From: Janthinobacterium sp. FW305-129
GTDB taxonomy: Bacteria; Pseudomonadota; Gammaproteobacteria; Burkholderiales; Burkholderiaceae_D
NCBI RefSeq assembly: GCF_020858115.1
Contig: NZ_JACYMM010000010.1
Coordinates: 124,001 to 188,000, forward strand
Direction of reading: 5' to 3'
DNA length: 64,000 nucleotides
Position 1 is the first letter of the stretch. Every line of letters begins with the position of its first letter. Positions 15,495-24,916 of this stretch are shown piece by piece. The notes under the pieces are model-generated. The model was not told where the DNA came from. It was given only the letters and a program-made list of their open reading frames with translations, and made no database searches. Position numbers and translations under genes: made by a program.

Positions 15495-18062
15495 ATGTTC
15501 AAACCACTCGCCATCAGTCTTGCCATCGCCGCCGCCTTTCCCTCCGTCGCCACCATCGCCCACGCAGAGGAGGACATGCTGCGGGTCAACGTCACCGGAT
15601 CGAATATCCGCGTCAGCGAAAAGGAGGGCGCCAGCGCCGTGCAAGTCATCACGGCCAAGGAATTGAAAGCCAGCGGCAAGACCAGCGTGTCGGACGTGCT
15701 GCGCGCCATCTCCGCCAACAGCGGCAACAGCTACAACGAACAATATACGGGCAGTTTCTCGGCCGGCACCTCGGGCCTGTCGCTGCGCGGCATCGGCCAG
15801 CAAAACACCTTGATCCTCGTCAATGGCCGCCGCGTGGCCAGCTACGCCACGGCGCAGGATTTGCAGCAGACCTTCGTCGACCTGAACAGCCTGCCGATGG
15901 CGGCCGTGCAGCGCATCGAAGTGCTCAAGGATGGCGCTTCGTCCGTCTACGGCTCCGACGCCGTGGCCGGCGTGGTCAACATCATCCTGTACAAGGAATT
16001 CACGGGCACGGACATCACGGCGCAATGGGGCGGCTCGACGCAAGGCACGGGCCAGCACGAAAAGAGCGCGGCACTGCAGACGGGTTTCGGCAAGCTGGAG
16101 GAAGACGGCTACAGCGTGGTCTTCTCGGTCGATGCGCAGCAGCGCGACAAGCTGCAGCAAAGCGACGTGGCATGGCTGCGCGATGCGGATTTCCGCCAGC
16201 AGCAGCGCGGCGGCCTGGGCTGGAACGTGACGAATTACGCCGGTGCCGATCCCACGCAGACCCTGGGCGGCGTGCGCGGCCCGCTGCAGCTGGTGCCGTA
16301 CAGCGCCATCAATCCGGACGGCGCGGGGCAGGTGCTGGCCTACAATCCGTCGCCCTACGAAACCCTGATCCCCGGCATTCAGCGCATCCACTCCTCGCTG
16401 CGCGGCACCGTGAAACTGAACGCGGACACGGAAGCCTACGTCGACCTGCTGCACAGCTATTCGCGCGCCGACCAGACCTTCAGCGCGCCGTTGACGGTGA
16501 GCAGCTCGCTGCGCGCGTGGAACAACGGCACCAAGCGGCTCGACACGATTCCCGTGGTGCTGCCTGTGGGGCATCCGAACAATCCGGGCGCGACGCCCCT
16601 GCCGTTCACGGCTACCCTGTTCGACCTGGGGCCGCGCCTGAAGCAGGACAAGGTGACGTTCTACCGCGCGCTGGCGGGCGTCAAGGGCACCCTGGCGGGC
16701 TGGGACTGGGATGCGGCCGTGGCCCATTCCAGCAGCAAGCTGGAAGAGACGGTGCAGAATTTCGTCAACCGCTACGAATTCCAGAAAGTGCTGGCCGACG
16801 GCAGCTACAATTTCTTTGATCCATCGCAAAACAGCGAAGCGGTGCGCAACCGCCTGCGCCTGTCGACCCTGCGCCCGGCCGAATCGACGCTCGACACGCT
16901 CGACTTCTCGGCGGCCAAGGATATCTGGAACTTGCCGGCCGGCCCGCTGGGCTTTGCCGCCGGCTTCCAATGGCGCCGCGAAAAGATGGATTCGCAAACC
17001 TCGACGGCCGTGCTGTCGGGCACGGAACTGCGTCCGGCGCTCAATATCATCGAGGGTTCGCGCAGCGTGTCGGCGCTGTTTGCCGAATTCAATGTGCCGG
17101 TGCTCAAGGACCTGTCCGTCAACGTGGCGGGACGCGCCGACCATTACAGCGATTTCGGCAATGCGTTTTCGCCCAAAGCCAGCGCCCGCTATCAGGCGGC
17201 GCCCTGGTTATTGCTGCGCGGCACCGTCTCGCGCGCCTTCCGCGCCCCGTCGCTGCCGGAAATCACCGACAGCACGGCCGTCAGCTATACCGGCGTGATC
17301 GATCCGCGCGACCCGTTGACGCCGACGCTGTCGCGCGGCGTGACGGTCATCACCATCGCCAATCCGGCGCTGCGCCCCGAGCGCTCGAAAAACCTGAACC
17401 TGGGCGTGGTGATTTCGCCCACCAGCAGTTCCAGCATCGGCCTCGATTACTACCGCATCCGGCAGGAAGGCGTGATCGGCACGGAAAGCGCCACCACCAC
17501 CCTGGACAATGAATTGACGTCGCCGGAAAAGGTCGCGCGCGGCGCCGATGGCCGCATCACGACCCTGTACCGCCAGTTCCGCAACCAGGGCCAGCGTGAC
17601 GTGTCGGGCATCGATCTCGACCTGCGCCAGCGCTTCGTCGACCAGGACTGGGGCAAGCTGACCCTGGCCGGCCAGCTGAGCCGCGTGCTGCGCTTTGCCG
17701 AACCGCTGTCCGACGGCGCACCGCTGACGAACGGCGCCGGCACCAATTATTTCGGCTCCATCCCGAAATGGCGCGGCGTCACCTCGGCCACCTGGGAACA
17801 GGGAAAATGGTCGTCCACGCTCACCTGGAACTACGTGGGCAGCTATGCGCAAAACACGCACCTCGACGAGTCCGTGGCCGCCTTCAGCACCTTCGACGTG
17901 ACCAGCAGCTGGCAAGTCACGCCAGCGGCGAACGTGACCTTCATCGTGCAGAACCTGGCCAACAAGCGCGCGCCGTGGGATTACTCGGCATCGGGCTTCG
18001 ATTTTACCCAGAGCGACCCGCGCGGCCGCTTCGCGTCGCTCAAGCTGAACTATAAGTTCTAG
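15495..18062 (+). CDS. TonB-dependent outer-membrane receptor
   Basis: 855 residues from MFKPLAISL with signal cleavage near AHAEED. The plug domain is clear in residues 30-190: TGSNIRVSEKEG, LRGIGQQNTLILVNGRRVA and VLKDGASSVYGSDAVAGVVN. A long beta-barrel follows and ends in the outer-membrane signature KLNYKF with terminal Phe. It imports an unknown ligand using TonB energy. AGAGGAAACC fixes the start; an upstream in-frame ATG lacks a secretion signal. Proximity to pnuC hints at a vitamin-like cargo, which is only a guess. Confidence 0.93.
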   Translation: MFKPLAISLAIAAAFPSVATIAHAEEDMLRVNVTGSNIRVSEKEGASAVQVITAKELKASGKTSVSDVLRAISANSGNSYNEQYTGSFSAGTSGLSLRGIGQQNTLILVNGRRVASYATAQDLQQTFVDLNSLPMAAVQRIEVLKDGASSVYGSDAVAGVVNIILYKEFTGTDITAQWGGSTQGTGQHEKSAALQTGFGKLEEDGYSVVFSVDAQQRDKLQQSDVAWLRDADFRQQQRGGLGWNVTNYAGADPTQTLGGVRGPLQLVPYSAINPDGAGQVLAYNPSPYETLIPGIQRIHSSLRGTVKLNADTEAYVDLLHSYSRADQTFSAPLTVSSSLRAWNNGTKRLDTIPVVLPVGHPNNPGATPLPFTATLFDLGPRLKQDKVTFYRALAGVKGTLAGWDWDAAVAHSSSKLEETVQNFVNRYEFQKVLADGSYNFFDPSQNSEAVRNRLRLSTLRPAESTLDTLDFSAAKDIWNLPAGPLGFAAGFQWRREKMDSQTSTAVLSGTELRPALNIIEGSRSVSALFAEFNVPVLKDLSVNVAGRADHYSDFGNAFSPKASARYQAAPWLLLRGTVSRAFRAPSLPEITDSTAVSYTGVIDPRDPLTPTLSRGVTVITIANPALRPERSKNLNLGVVISPTSSSSIGLDYYRIRQEGVIGTESATTTLDNELTSPEKVARGADGRITTLYRQFRNQGQRDVSGIDLDLRQRFVDQDWGKLTLAGQLSRVLRFAEPLSDGAPLTNGAGTNYFGSIPKWRGVTSATWEQGKWSSTLTWNYVGSYAQNTHLDESVAAFSTFDVTSSWQVTPAANVTFIVQNLANKRAPWDYSASGFDFTQSDPRGRFASLKLNYKF

Positions 18063-18064
18063 CG

Positions 18065-18871
18065 TTAGTGTCCGTTGGCCGCCTGCCGCTGGCCCGTCTG
18101 CTCCTGCAGGCGCTGGCGGTAGGCGCTGGGCGTGACGCCCATGCGTTCGCGGAAGGCCGTGGCGAAGTTGCCCGCGTTGTGGAAGCCGATCAGCAGGGCG
18201 ATATCCTGCACGTCGATCTCGGTCTGTTGCAGCAACGCCACGCCACGCGCGATGCGCGCTTCGCGGATGAAGGCAAACACCGTCATGCCCGTCTGTTCGC
18301 GGAACATCAGGGTCAGCTTTTCGCGGTAAGTGCCCACGCTGCGGGCGATTTCGGACAGGTTGGGCAGGCTGCCCAGGTTGTCGAGGATAAGTTGCTTGAC
18401 GGCATTGACGAACACCAGGTCGGGATGCTGCAGCTTGTCGCTGATCGGCGTTGCTGCCGGCAAGGTACTGTTGCTTTTACGCATCAAGCCCAGGTGGATA
18501 TGGATGCGCGCGGCCAGTTCTTCCGGCGTGAACGGCTTCGAAATATAGTCGACGCCCCCCACCTGCAAGCCCATGATGCGCTCCTTGGCGGCATCGGCGC
18601 CGCTGAGAAAAATCACGGGAATGGATTCTGTTTCGGGATTCGCCTTGAGCAGCCGGCATGCCGTGTAGCCATCCATTTCCGGCATGCGCACGTCGAGCAG
18701 GATCAGGTCGGGATGCGTGGCCAGCGCCAGCTGGTAGCCCTGGTAGCCATTGAAGGCGATGCTGAAACGGTAGGGCTGCTCGCTCAGCAGTTCCATCAGC
18801 ATGCGCTGCTCGAACGCGGAATCGTCCACGATCAAGATGTTTTTTTTGATGGTTTCGCTGGTCAATGGCAT
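18065..18871 (-). CDS. Response regulator with receiver and AraC-type DNA-binding domains
   Basis: 268 residues. Residues 10-130 are a CheY-like receiver with acidic pair Asp16-Asp17, phosphoacceptor Asp60 in LILLDVRMPEMDG and Lys in YISKPFTPEE. Residues 165-255 carry an AraC/XylS double helix-turn-helix (LSEIARSVGTYREKLTLMF, then FHNAGNFATAFRERMGVTPS). No sensor kinase is adjacent. It ends 2 bases after the converging receptor gene. It may govern the receptor or the pilus operon on its other side; neither is shown. Confidence 0.9.
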   Translation of the reverse strand: MPLTSETIKKNILIVDDSAFEQRMLMELLSEQPYRFSIAFNGYQGYQLALATHPDLILLDVRMPEMDGYTACRLLKANPETESIPVIFLSGADAAKERIMGLQVGGVDYISKPFTPEELAARIHIHLGLMRKSNSTLPAATPISDKLQHPDLVFVNAVKQLILDNLGSLPNLSEIARSVGTYREKLTLMFREQTGMTVFAFIREARIARGVALLQQTEIDVQDIALLIGFHNAGNFATAFRERMGVTPSAYRQRLQEQTGQRQAANGH

Positions 18872-19219
18872 GGCATGGATGACTTAACCAAATAGCAAGT
18901 TGTGGCTTATTATGCCTCGCTTTTTCTTTTTTTTCTGCTTTTCTCGTGTTTCAAAAGATGTTTCTCCGCCAGAAGAAGCGCCGATTTCCCAGATCGCCAA
19001 TAATTCACTCATGCATTGATTTTAAGCAATGTCGCTTGCCAAAAAATCTGTTTTGCCAATGCTGCAAAAAGTGCCGGAGTCCCCGGGTTCCTGACTCTCG
19101 GCGCGCGTAGTTTGTCGTCCTGGTTTGCGTGCCCCAGAAAACGCCGGCAATACCGTGACTATCCTCGAGCCCTTCATGCCGATGGGCGCATTAATGATGT
19201 TTCGTCATCAGGAGGTATC
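18872..19219. other. AT-rich promoter region upstream of pilus operon
   Basis: 348 bases between the receiver-AraC gene and the pilus operon. The first 150 bases are rich in T-tracts. No gene or strong hairpin is seen. It must hold the divergent promoters for both units. Confidence 0.5.
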
Positions 19220-19750
19220 ATGTTGCGAGTTATTTCACCCCGCTTGACCGCTGCCGCCAGTGTCGTCCTTGCCGCTACGGCCCTCCTGCCTGGCTACGCC
19301 GATGCCGCCGTGTATCTGAACGGCAGCAACACCACGACCTTTGACGTCACCCTGAAAATCATCGCCAATTGCACCATTGCGGCGGCCAATCTCGACTTTG
19401 GCCAAAGTCAGGGCGTACTGGCTACTGCCGTGAACGTCAATACGACCGTGAACGTCACCTGCACCAATACCACGCCGTACAACGTGGGCTTGACGGCGGG
19501 CACGGGCACGGGCTCGAGCGGCACCACGCGCTACCTGAGCGGCACCGGCGGCAACCTGGGGACGGTGCAATTTAACCTGTACCAGACGGCCGGCAGCACC
19601 TTGTGGGGCGATACGCAGGGCACGAATACCGTCGGCGGCACCGGCAACGGTTCGTCGCAGCCGATCACCGTGTACGGCAACATTCCGCCGCAAGCGACGC
19701 CGGCGCCCGATACCTACAAGTCGACCATCACGGCCACCGTTTACTTTTAA
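19220..19750 (+). CDS. Spore coat U (SCPU) domain pilin, CsuA/B-like
   Basis: 176 residues from MLRVISPRL; a perfect AGGAGG lies 5 bases before this ATG. The signal peptide ends near YADAAVY. The mature protein shows the SCPU pattern: KIIANCTIAAANLDFGQ, then VNVTCTNTTPYNVGL with the paired Cys, and the C-terminal TITATVYF strand used for donor-strand exchange. It is the probable major subunit of an archaic chaperone-usher pilus. Chaperone, usher and tip genes follow in order. Confidence 0.9.
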   Translation: MLRVISPRLTAAASVVLAATALLPGYADAAVYLNGSNTTTFDVTLKIIANCTIAAANLDFGQSQGVLATAVNVNTTVNVTCTNTTPYNVGLTAGTGTGSSGTTRYLSGTGGNLGTVQFNLYQTAGSTLWGDTQGTNTVGGTGNGSSQPITVYGNIPPQATPAPDTYKSTITATVYF

Positions 19751-19762
19751 GCCAGGCGCTGC

Positions 19763-20491
19763 GTGAAGGCCGCTTCGAATTCCCTGATGAAAAGCGTGCT
19801 GGCGCTGCTGGCCTGCTGTGCTGCGGGCGCGAACGGCGCCAATCTGCAGATTTCGCCGGTGACGCTCACGTTGCGCGCCGTACAGAGTGCGGCCGGCATC
19901 AATCTGCAAAACCTCGGGGACCAGCCCATCTACGGGCAGGTGCGGGTGTTCGCCTGGGACCAGCGCGATGGCGAGGAAACGCTGGCGCCGACGCAGGAGC
20001 TGGTGGCCAGTCCGCCGATCGTCGAAATCGCCGCCAACAGCCGCCAGACCATCCGCCTCGTGCGTGCCCAGGCTGGCCCTGTCGCGCAGGAAAAGACGTA
20101 TCGCGTGCTCATCGATGAAGTCAGCCGCGAAGATGATGCGGGCCGCAGCGGCGTCGATATCCGCCTGCGCTATTCGGTGCCCGTGTTCGTGCTGCCGGCC
20201 GCTGCGCCGGGCAAGGAAGTGCTCGACTGGCAAGTCTTCCGCGAGCGGGGCGAGTGGATGTTGCGTATCAAGAACAGCGGCAATGTCCATGCGCAGATCG
20301 GTGCGATGACGTTCACGAACCAGGCGGGTAAGGAGTTTACCGTCAGCAAGGGGCTGTTTGGTTATGTCCTGGCCGAACGCATGCGCGTATGGCGCCTGCC
20401 CGTCGCCAGGGAGGCCGAACTGGATGGGCCGTTGAGTATTGCGGTGAATGTGAATGCGAAGGCGCTCATTGCCAAGAATTCGACACCTTGA
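19763..20491 (+). CDS. Periplasmic pilus chaperone, CsuC-like
   Basis: 242 residues from GTG 19763; ATG 19787 (MKSVLALLACC) is an equally possible start. The signal peptide ends around GANGANLQ. The chaperone domain 1 strand LQISPVTLTLRAVQSAAGINL and the segment NSRQTIRLVRAQ contain the basic residue that anchors subunit C-termini. It folds and delivers pilin subunits to the usher. It begins 12 bases after the pilin stop. Confidence 0.9.
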   Translation: MKAASNSLMKSVLALLACCAAGANGANLQISPVTLTLRAVQSAAGINLQNLGDQPIYGQVRVFAWDQRDGEETLAPTQELVASPPIVEIAANSRQTIRLVRAQAGPVAQEKTYRVLIDEVSREDDAGRSGVDIRLRYSVPVFVLPAAAPGKEVLDWQVFRERGEWMLRIKNSGNVHAQIGAMTFTNQAGKEFTVSKGLFGYVLAERMRVWRLPVAREAELDGPLSIAVNVNAKALIAKNSTP

Positions 20492-20527
20492 ACATGGCCG
20501 CGATGGCGGGCGCGACCGGCGTGAAGC

Positions 20528-22876
20528 ATGAAACGCGTGCTGGCAGCGTTGCTGTTGCTGGTCATGGCGCCGCTGGCCCGGGCCGATGGCGCGGCGGCCG
20601 TGACGGGTGCCGATCCGGGGCCGGCCAGCTTGCCCACCGATCCGGCGGCGCCGAATGAACTGTATCTGGAGGTAAGTGTGAATGCTGTTTCAACCGGGCT
20701 GATCTTGCGTTTTACCCAGGTGGGCAAGACTTTGCGCAGCAGCGTGGCGAACTTGCAGGAGCTGGGGCTGGACCCGGCGCGCCTGGTCGCGTCCGGTCAG
20801 ACCGAGGTGGCGCTCGATGCGGTTCCCGGACTCAGCTATGAATATGATGCGGCGCGCCAGAGCGTGTCGCTGCAGGTGGCGGACGACTTGCGTTCGCCTT
20901 ACCGCATCAGTGCGCGCCCGGCGGCGCAGACGCCGCCATCGCGCGTCACGCCCGGCGCCGTCCTCAATTACGAAGCTTATACGGAATTGGGGCAGACGCG
21001 GCGTGCCGCCCTGTTCAATGATTTGCGCTATTTCAATGACAGCGGTGTTTTCAGCAATACCGGCACGGTGAACCTGGGCGCGGACCAGCGCAAGTACATG
21101 CGTTTTGACACCTTCTGGAGCCATGCCGATCCCGAGACCCTGCAAACGTGGCAGGTGGGCGACTTGATTTCCTCCTCGCTCAGCTGGAGCCGCGCCGTGC
21201 GCGTGGGCGGCGTGCAGTGGCGCAAGAATTTCCAGCTGCGCCCCGACCTGCTGACCTTTCCCGTCGCCTCCGTTGATGGCACGGCGCTGGTGCCGTCGTC
21301 GCTGAGCCTGTATGTGAATGGCGTGCAGCAATATTCTGCCAGCGTGCCCAGCGGTCCATTTGTCCTGAACCAGGTGGCCGGCATCAATGGCGCCGGACAA
21401 GCCACCCTCATCACCCGCGATGCGCTGGGGCGCAGCGTGACGACCGTGCTGCCCCTGTATGTCGATACGCGCATGCTGGCCAGCGGCTTGAGCGATTATT
21501 CGGTCGAGGCGGGCGCCGTGCGGCGCGACTATGGCCGCCGCCTGTTCGGCTATGAGCGGCAGCTGGTCGCCAGCGCTTCCGGCCGCCATGGCGTCAGCGA
21601 TCGCGTCACCATCGAAGGCCATGCGGAACTGGCGGCCGGCCTGTACCAGGCGGGGGCGGGCGCGCTGGTGCGGCTGGGCCAGGCGGGCGTACTCAACGGT
21701 TCGCTGTCGGCCAGCGCCGGGCGCAGCCGCGGTGCGCAGCTGGGCGCCGGCTACCAGTACATGGGGCCGCGCTTCAGCATCGATGTGCAGAGCGTGCGCG
21801 CCAGCGCCCGCTTTGGCGACCTGGCCTCGCGCGACGGCAGCCCCGTGGTGCGCGCGGCGGATCGTCTCACCGTCAGCTTGCCCTTGCCGGCAGGAAGCAG
21901 CATCAGCAGCAGCTATATCCGCTACCGCACGCCCGGCGCGCCGCCATCGAAACTGGCCACCATGGGCTATTCGGCCACCCTGTTTCACGGCCTGTTCTTC
22001 AACGCCAGCCTGTTCCAGGATTTGCGGCAACGCGAGAAACGGGGCTTTTACTTCGGCCTGAGCATGGCCTTCGACAACAATCTGGCCCTCAGCGTGAACA
22101 GCAGCCGGCAAAACGGCGAGAGCGGCCGCAGCGTCAGCGCGCAGCGCGCGGCGGACTTCGGCGGCGGCTTCGGCTGGAGCGTGCAGGCTGGCACGGCGGG
22201 CGGCAACGCCTACCGGCAGGCGCAACTGGAATACCTGGGCAATGACGGCCGCGTGAGTGCGCGCACGCAAAGCAGCAGCATGGGCAATGCCTCCTCGCTG
22301 GGCGCAGCCGGCGCACTGGTGCTGATGGATGGCCACGTCGAGGCGGCGCGCCAGGTGGGCAACGGCTTTGCGCTGGTGTCCACGGGCGGCGTGGCAAATA
22401 TTCCCGTGTTGCATGAAAACCGCCAGATCGGCGTGACGGACAGCGGCGGTTATCTGCTGGTGCCGAATTTGAATCCCTATGGCAACAACCAGATCAGCAT
22501 CGCCACGGAGGAACTCGACGTCGACGCGCGCGTACCCGTGACAAATATCAATGTTGTGCCGCAACACCTGGCGGGCGTGCTGGCCGCGTTTCCCATCGAG
22601 CGCTACAGCGCGGCCACCGTCATCGTCCAGGATGCGCAGGGCAAGCCGCTGGCCACGGGCTTGCCCGTGCTGCACGTGCAAAGCGGCAAGCAGACGGTGG
22701 TGGGATTTGACGGCATCGTTTTCGTCGACGATTTGCGGGAACAGAATCAGTTACAGCTGGGCGAGGGCGACAGCGCCTGCACGGTGCGTTTTGCCTATGC
22801 GCGTCCGGCGGCGGGCGGCTTGCCCGTGATCGGGCCGCTGCGCTGCGCCGCCGCCAGCGCCGGGGCGGGCCGCTGA
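20528..22876 (+). CDS. Outer-membrane usher, CsuD-like
   Basis: 782 residues with a signal peptide (ALLLLVMAPLARADG). It shows the usher N-domain (ELYLEVSVNAVSTGLILRF), a long beta-barrel with plug around residues 220-300 (LPSSLSLYVNGVQQY type repeats), and C-terminal domains with LVPNLNPYGNNQISI. It forms the secretion pore for pilus subunits. It is at the lower end of usher length, consistent with the archaic branch. Its stop overlaps the tip gene start by one base. Confidence 0.92.
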   Translation: MKRVLAALLLLVMAPLARADGAAAVTGADPGPASLPTDPAAPNELYLEVSVNAVSTGLILRFTQVGKTLRSSVANLQELGLDPARLVASGQTEVALDAVPGLSYEYDAARQSVSLQVADDLRSPYRISARPAAQTPPSRVTPGAVLNYEAYTELGQTRRAALFNDLRYFNDSGVFSNTGTVNLGADQRKYMRFDTFWSHADPETLQTWQVGDLISSSLSWSRAVRVGGVQWRKNFQLRPDLLTFPVASVDGTALVPSSLSLYVNGVQQYSASVPSGPFVLNQVAGINGAGQATLITRDALGRSVTTVLPLYVDTRMLASGLSDYSVEAGAVRRDYGRRLFGYERQLVASASGRHGVSDRVTIEGHAELAAGLYQAGAGALVRLGQAGVLNGSLSASAGRSRGAQLGAGYQYMGPRFSIDVQSVRASARFGDLASRDGSPVVRAADRLTVSLPLPAGSSISSSYIRYRTPGAPPSKLATMGYSATLFHGLFFNASLFQDLRQREKRGFYFGLSMAFDNNLALSVNSSRQNGESGRSVSAQRAADFGGGFGWSVQAGTAGGNAYRQAQLEYLGNDGRVSARTQSSSMGNASSLGAAGALVLMDGHVEAARQVGNGFALVSTGGVANIPVLHENRQIGVTDSGGYLLVPNLNPYGNNQISIATEELDVDARVPVTNINVVPQHLAGVLAAFPIERYSAATVIVQDAQGKPLATGLPVLHVQSGKQTVVGFDGIVFVDDLREQNQLQLGEGDSACTVRFAYARPAAGGLPVIGPLRCAAASAGAGR

Positions 22877-23883
22877 TGCGCCGCCTGCTGCCATGCCTGA
22901 CCTTGCTGCTGGGCTGCGCCTGGGGCAGCGTGGCGCAGGCGGCCGATACCTGCACGGTCAGCATGACGAACATCGATTTCGGCACCGTCAGCCCGATTTC
23001 CGGCAGCGATTACGTGGCGCAGGCAACGGGCACCTTCAGCTGCCTGTTTTCCTCGCTGAACCTGGGACAGCTGCTCACGCCGAATGCGCAAGTGTGCATC
23101 TCGCTGGGACTGGGCACGAATTCCACCTCGGCCCTGCCGCGCAAGCTGGGCAACGGCAGCAACCGCATGGAATACAACGTGTACGTGGACAATTCGTATG
23201 CGACGGCGAAGATCTGGGGCGGCGCCGGCGTGGCGGGCGCGCCATCGACGTTCGGCATGATCCTGTCGGCCGGCCTGCTGGCCCCGCCCGGCACGTATTC
23301 CACCACCTTTACCGTGTACGCGAAGATTCCTGCCGGCAGCGCCCTGGCCGCCGTGCCCACGGTCGCCAACGCCAATACCGTCTATACATCGAGCTTTGCC
23401 GGCGTGGGCACGTACACCTACACGACGTATGGCCTGATTAACTTGCAGGGTTGCACGGCCAGCAGCGGCAGCTTCGGCTTTACGGTGAATGCCACCGCCG
23501 TCAACGATTGCACCATCACGGCCACGCCGATGGCGTTTGCCAACGCATCCATCCTGACGGGCAACTTGCGCAGCAGCAGCACCTTGTCCGTGCGCTGCGT
23601 GAACAACAATGCCTACCAGATTGCCCTGAACGGCGGCAGCGTGGCGGCCGATGTGGCCAACCGGCAAATGAAAAACATCTTAACGACGGACAAGGTCAGC
23701 TACCTGCTGTCAGCCACGCTCGATGGCCCGCTGTGGGGCGACGGCACAGCCGGCACCAGCATGGTGACGGGTACGGGCACGGGCGCCAGCGTGCCGCTGA
23801 CGATTTACGGCCGCGTGCCGGCGCAGGTGTCGCCGCGCCCCGGCGACTACAAGGACACGGTGACGGCAACGATTTATTTTTAG
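22876..23883 (+). CDS. Two-domain SCPU tip adhesin, CsuE-like
   Basis: 335 residues, signal peptide ending near VAQAADTC. Two SCPU domains are visible: one beginning DTCTVSMTNIDFGTVSP, the second beginning NDCTITATPMAFANAS and ending in TVTATIYF. Two-domain SCPU proteins sit at the tip of archaic pili such as Csu and mediate attachment. Start and stop overlap with the usher gene shows tight coupling. The first domain has an extra Cys pair region (FSCLFSSLNLG...AQVCISLG). Confidence 0.88.
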   Translation: MRRLLPCLTLLLGCAWGSVAQAADTCTVSMTNIDFGTVSPISGSDYVAQATGTFSCLFSSLNLGQLLTPNAQVCISLGLGTNSTSALPRKLGNGSNRMEYNVYVDNSYATAKIWGGAGVAGAPSTFGMILSAGLLAPPGTYSTTFTVYAKIPAGSALAAVPTVANANTVYTSSFAGVGTYTYTTYGLINLQGCTASSGSFGFTVNATAVNDCTITATPMAFANASILTGNLRSSSTLSVRCVNNNAYQIALNGGSVAADVANRQMKNILTTDKVSYLLSATLDGPLWGDGTAGTSMVTGTGTGASVPLTIYGRVPAQVSPRPGDYKDTVTATIYF

Positions 23884-24116
23884 AACGTGACGGTGACGAG
23901 GCCGCTGTCCGATGGCGTCGCCTGCTGTTGCAGCAGATACGGCGTGTTGTGCTGGCAGCGCACCTGGGCGCTACCGCGCTGCGAGACGACGGTACACGCT
24001 TCGTGGACGACGAAGGTGGCCTGGAACGATGCGGAGGAGACGGTGGCGGCGGCGGTGGTCTGGCAGAGGGACAGGGTGAGCAAGATTGGCAGGACGGCAA
24101 ATTTCAAAGGAGTCAT
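23880..24116 (-). CDS. Minimal SCPU-like secreted protein
   Basis: 78 residues from MTPLKFAVLP, signal peptide ending near TTAAATV, mature part about 55 residues. It keeps the start and core of an SCPU domain: FQATFVVHEACTVVS, then AQVRCQHNTPYLL with both Cys, and a VTVTF end like the pilins. The middle of a normal domain (about 80 residues) is missing. It converges on the tip adhesin gene with 4 bases shared. It could be a capping, terminating or regulatory pilus subunit, or a decayed pilin; I cannot decide. Confidence 0.6.
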   Translation of the reverse strand: MTPLKFAVLPILLTLSLCQTTAAATVSSASFQATFVVHEACTVVSQRGSAQVRCQHNTPYLLQQQATPSDSGLVTVTF

Positions 24117-24358
24117 CGTAAGCGTATCAGGTGAAAACGGACGGGAAACAACATTCTCTGATGCCGTTTTGCGCACCGGGATGGGAGAAGCTGGACTGGG
24201 CATGATTGTACTGGAGCAAGAAAAGTGTGAGTTTTCGCGTATTTTCAAGCGCTCGCCGGGGCGGTAAACGGCTTGCAAAACGATAGTAACTAAGTTTCCG
24301 TGTGGCAACCGTAAGATTTTTTTTAATTGTTGTGTTGGATCAACGTGAGGAGACGGTC

Positions 24359-24916
24359 ATGAAACATACCAACTTTAATAATTTGCCCTGCCCGATTGCC
24401 CGCAGCCTGGGCAAGGTGGGCGAATGGTGGAGCATCCTCATCCTGCGCGAAGCGTTTTACGGCAAGACGCGTTTCGACGAATTTGAAAAAAGCCTCAAGA
24501 TCGCGCCCACCATCCTGACGCGCCGCCTGGCCGACCTGGTGGAAGGGGGCTTGATGACGCGCCGCCTGTATTGCGCCAAGCCGCCCCGCTACGACTATGT
24601 GCTGACCAAGCCCGGGCGCGCCTTCAAGCCCGTCTTGCTGGCTTTTATTGCCTGGGGGAATGAAAACTTCGCTCCGGAAGGCGCCAGCCTCGTCATTGCC
24701 AGCCGCGACACGGGCCTGGCCGCCGACCCGGTGCTGGTCGACGCCACGACGGGCCTGCCCATCAATGACGAGTACTATGCGTTCGCGCCGGGGCCGGCTG
24801 CCAGCGACAGCATGCGCAGCATCATCCTCGATGCGGAAAAAAGCAGCGGCATCGCGCCCAAGCCGAAGGCGCCGCCCGCCAACCGGGGCTGGGTGGCGGA
24901 AGGCCATCTGGCCTGA
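24359..24916 (+). CDS. HxlR family transcriptional regulator
   Basis: 185 residues from MKHTNFNNL with GTGAGGAGACGG as ribosome site. Residues 11-105 form the HxlR winged helix: CPIARSLGKVGEWWSILILR and PTILTRRLADLVEGGLM. Cys11 sits at the position that senses thiols or quinones in several HxlR proteins. The tail of about 75 residues is longer than usual and Pro-rich. No divergent partner is adjacent; a CHRD lipoprotein follows 170 bases downstream. Confidence 0.9.
   Translation: MKHTNFNNLPCPIARSLGKVGEWWSILILREAFYGKTRFDEFEKSLKIAPTILTRRLADLVEGGLMTRRLYCAKPPRYDYVLTKPGRAFKPVLLAFIAWGNENFAPEGASLVIASRDTGLAADPVLVDATTGLPINDEYYAFAPGPAASDSMRSIILDAEKSSGIAPKPKAPPANRGWVAEGHLA

Noticed and set aside
15387..17144. 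585-codon minus-strand frame inside the TonB receptor
   Set aside because: Same kind of composition-driven shadow; the receptor motifs are on the plus strand.
20690..22681. 663-codon minus-strand frame inside the usher gene
   Set aside because: Low-complexity Ala/His/Arg translation with no start signal; the usher on the plus strand is well supported.
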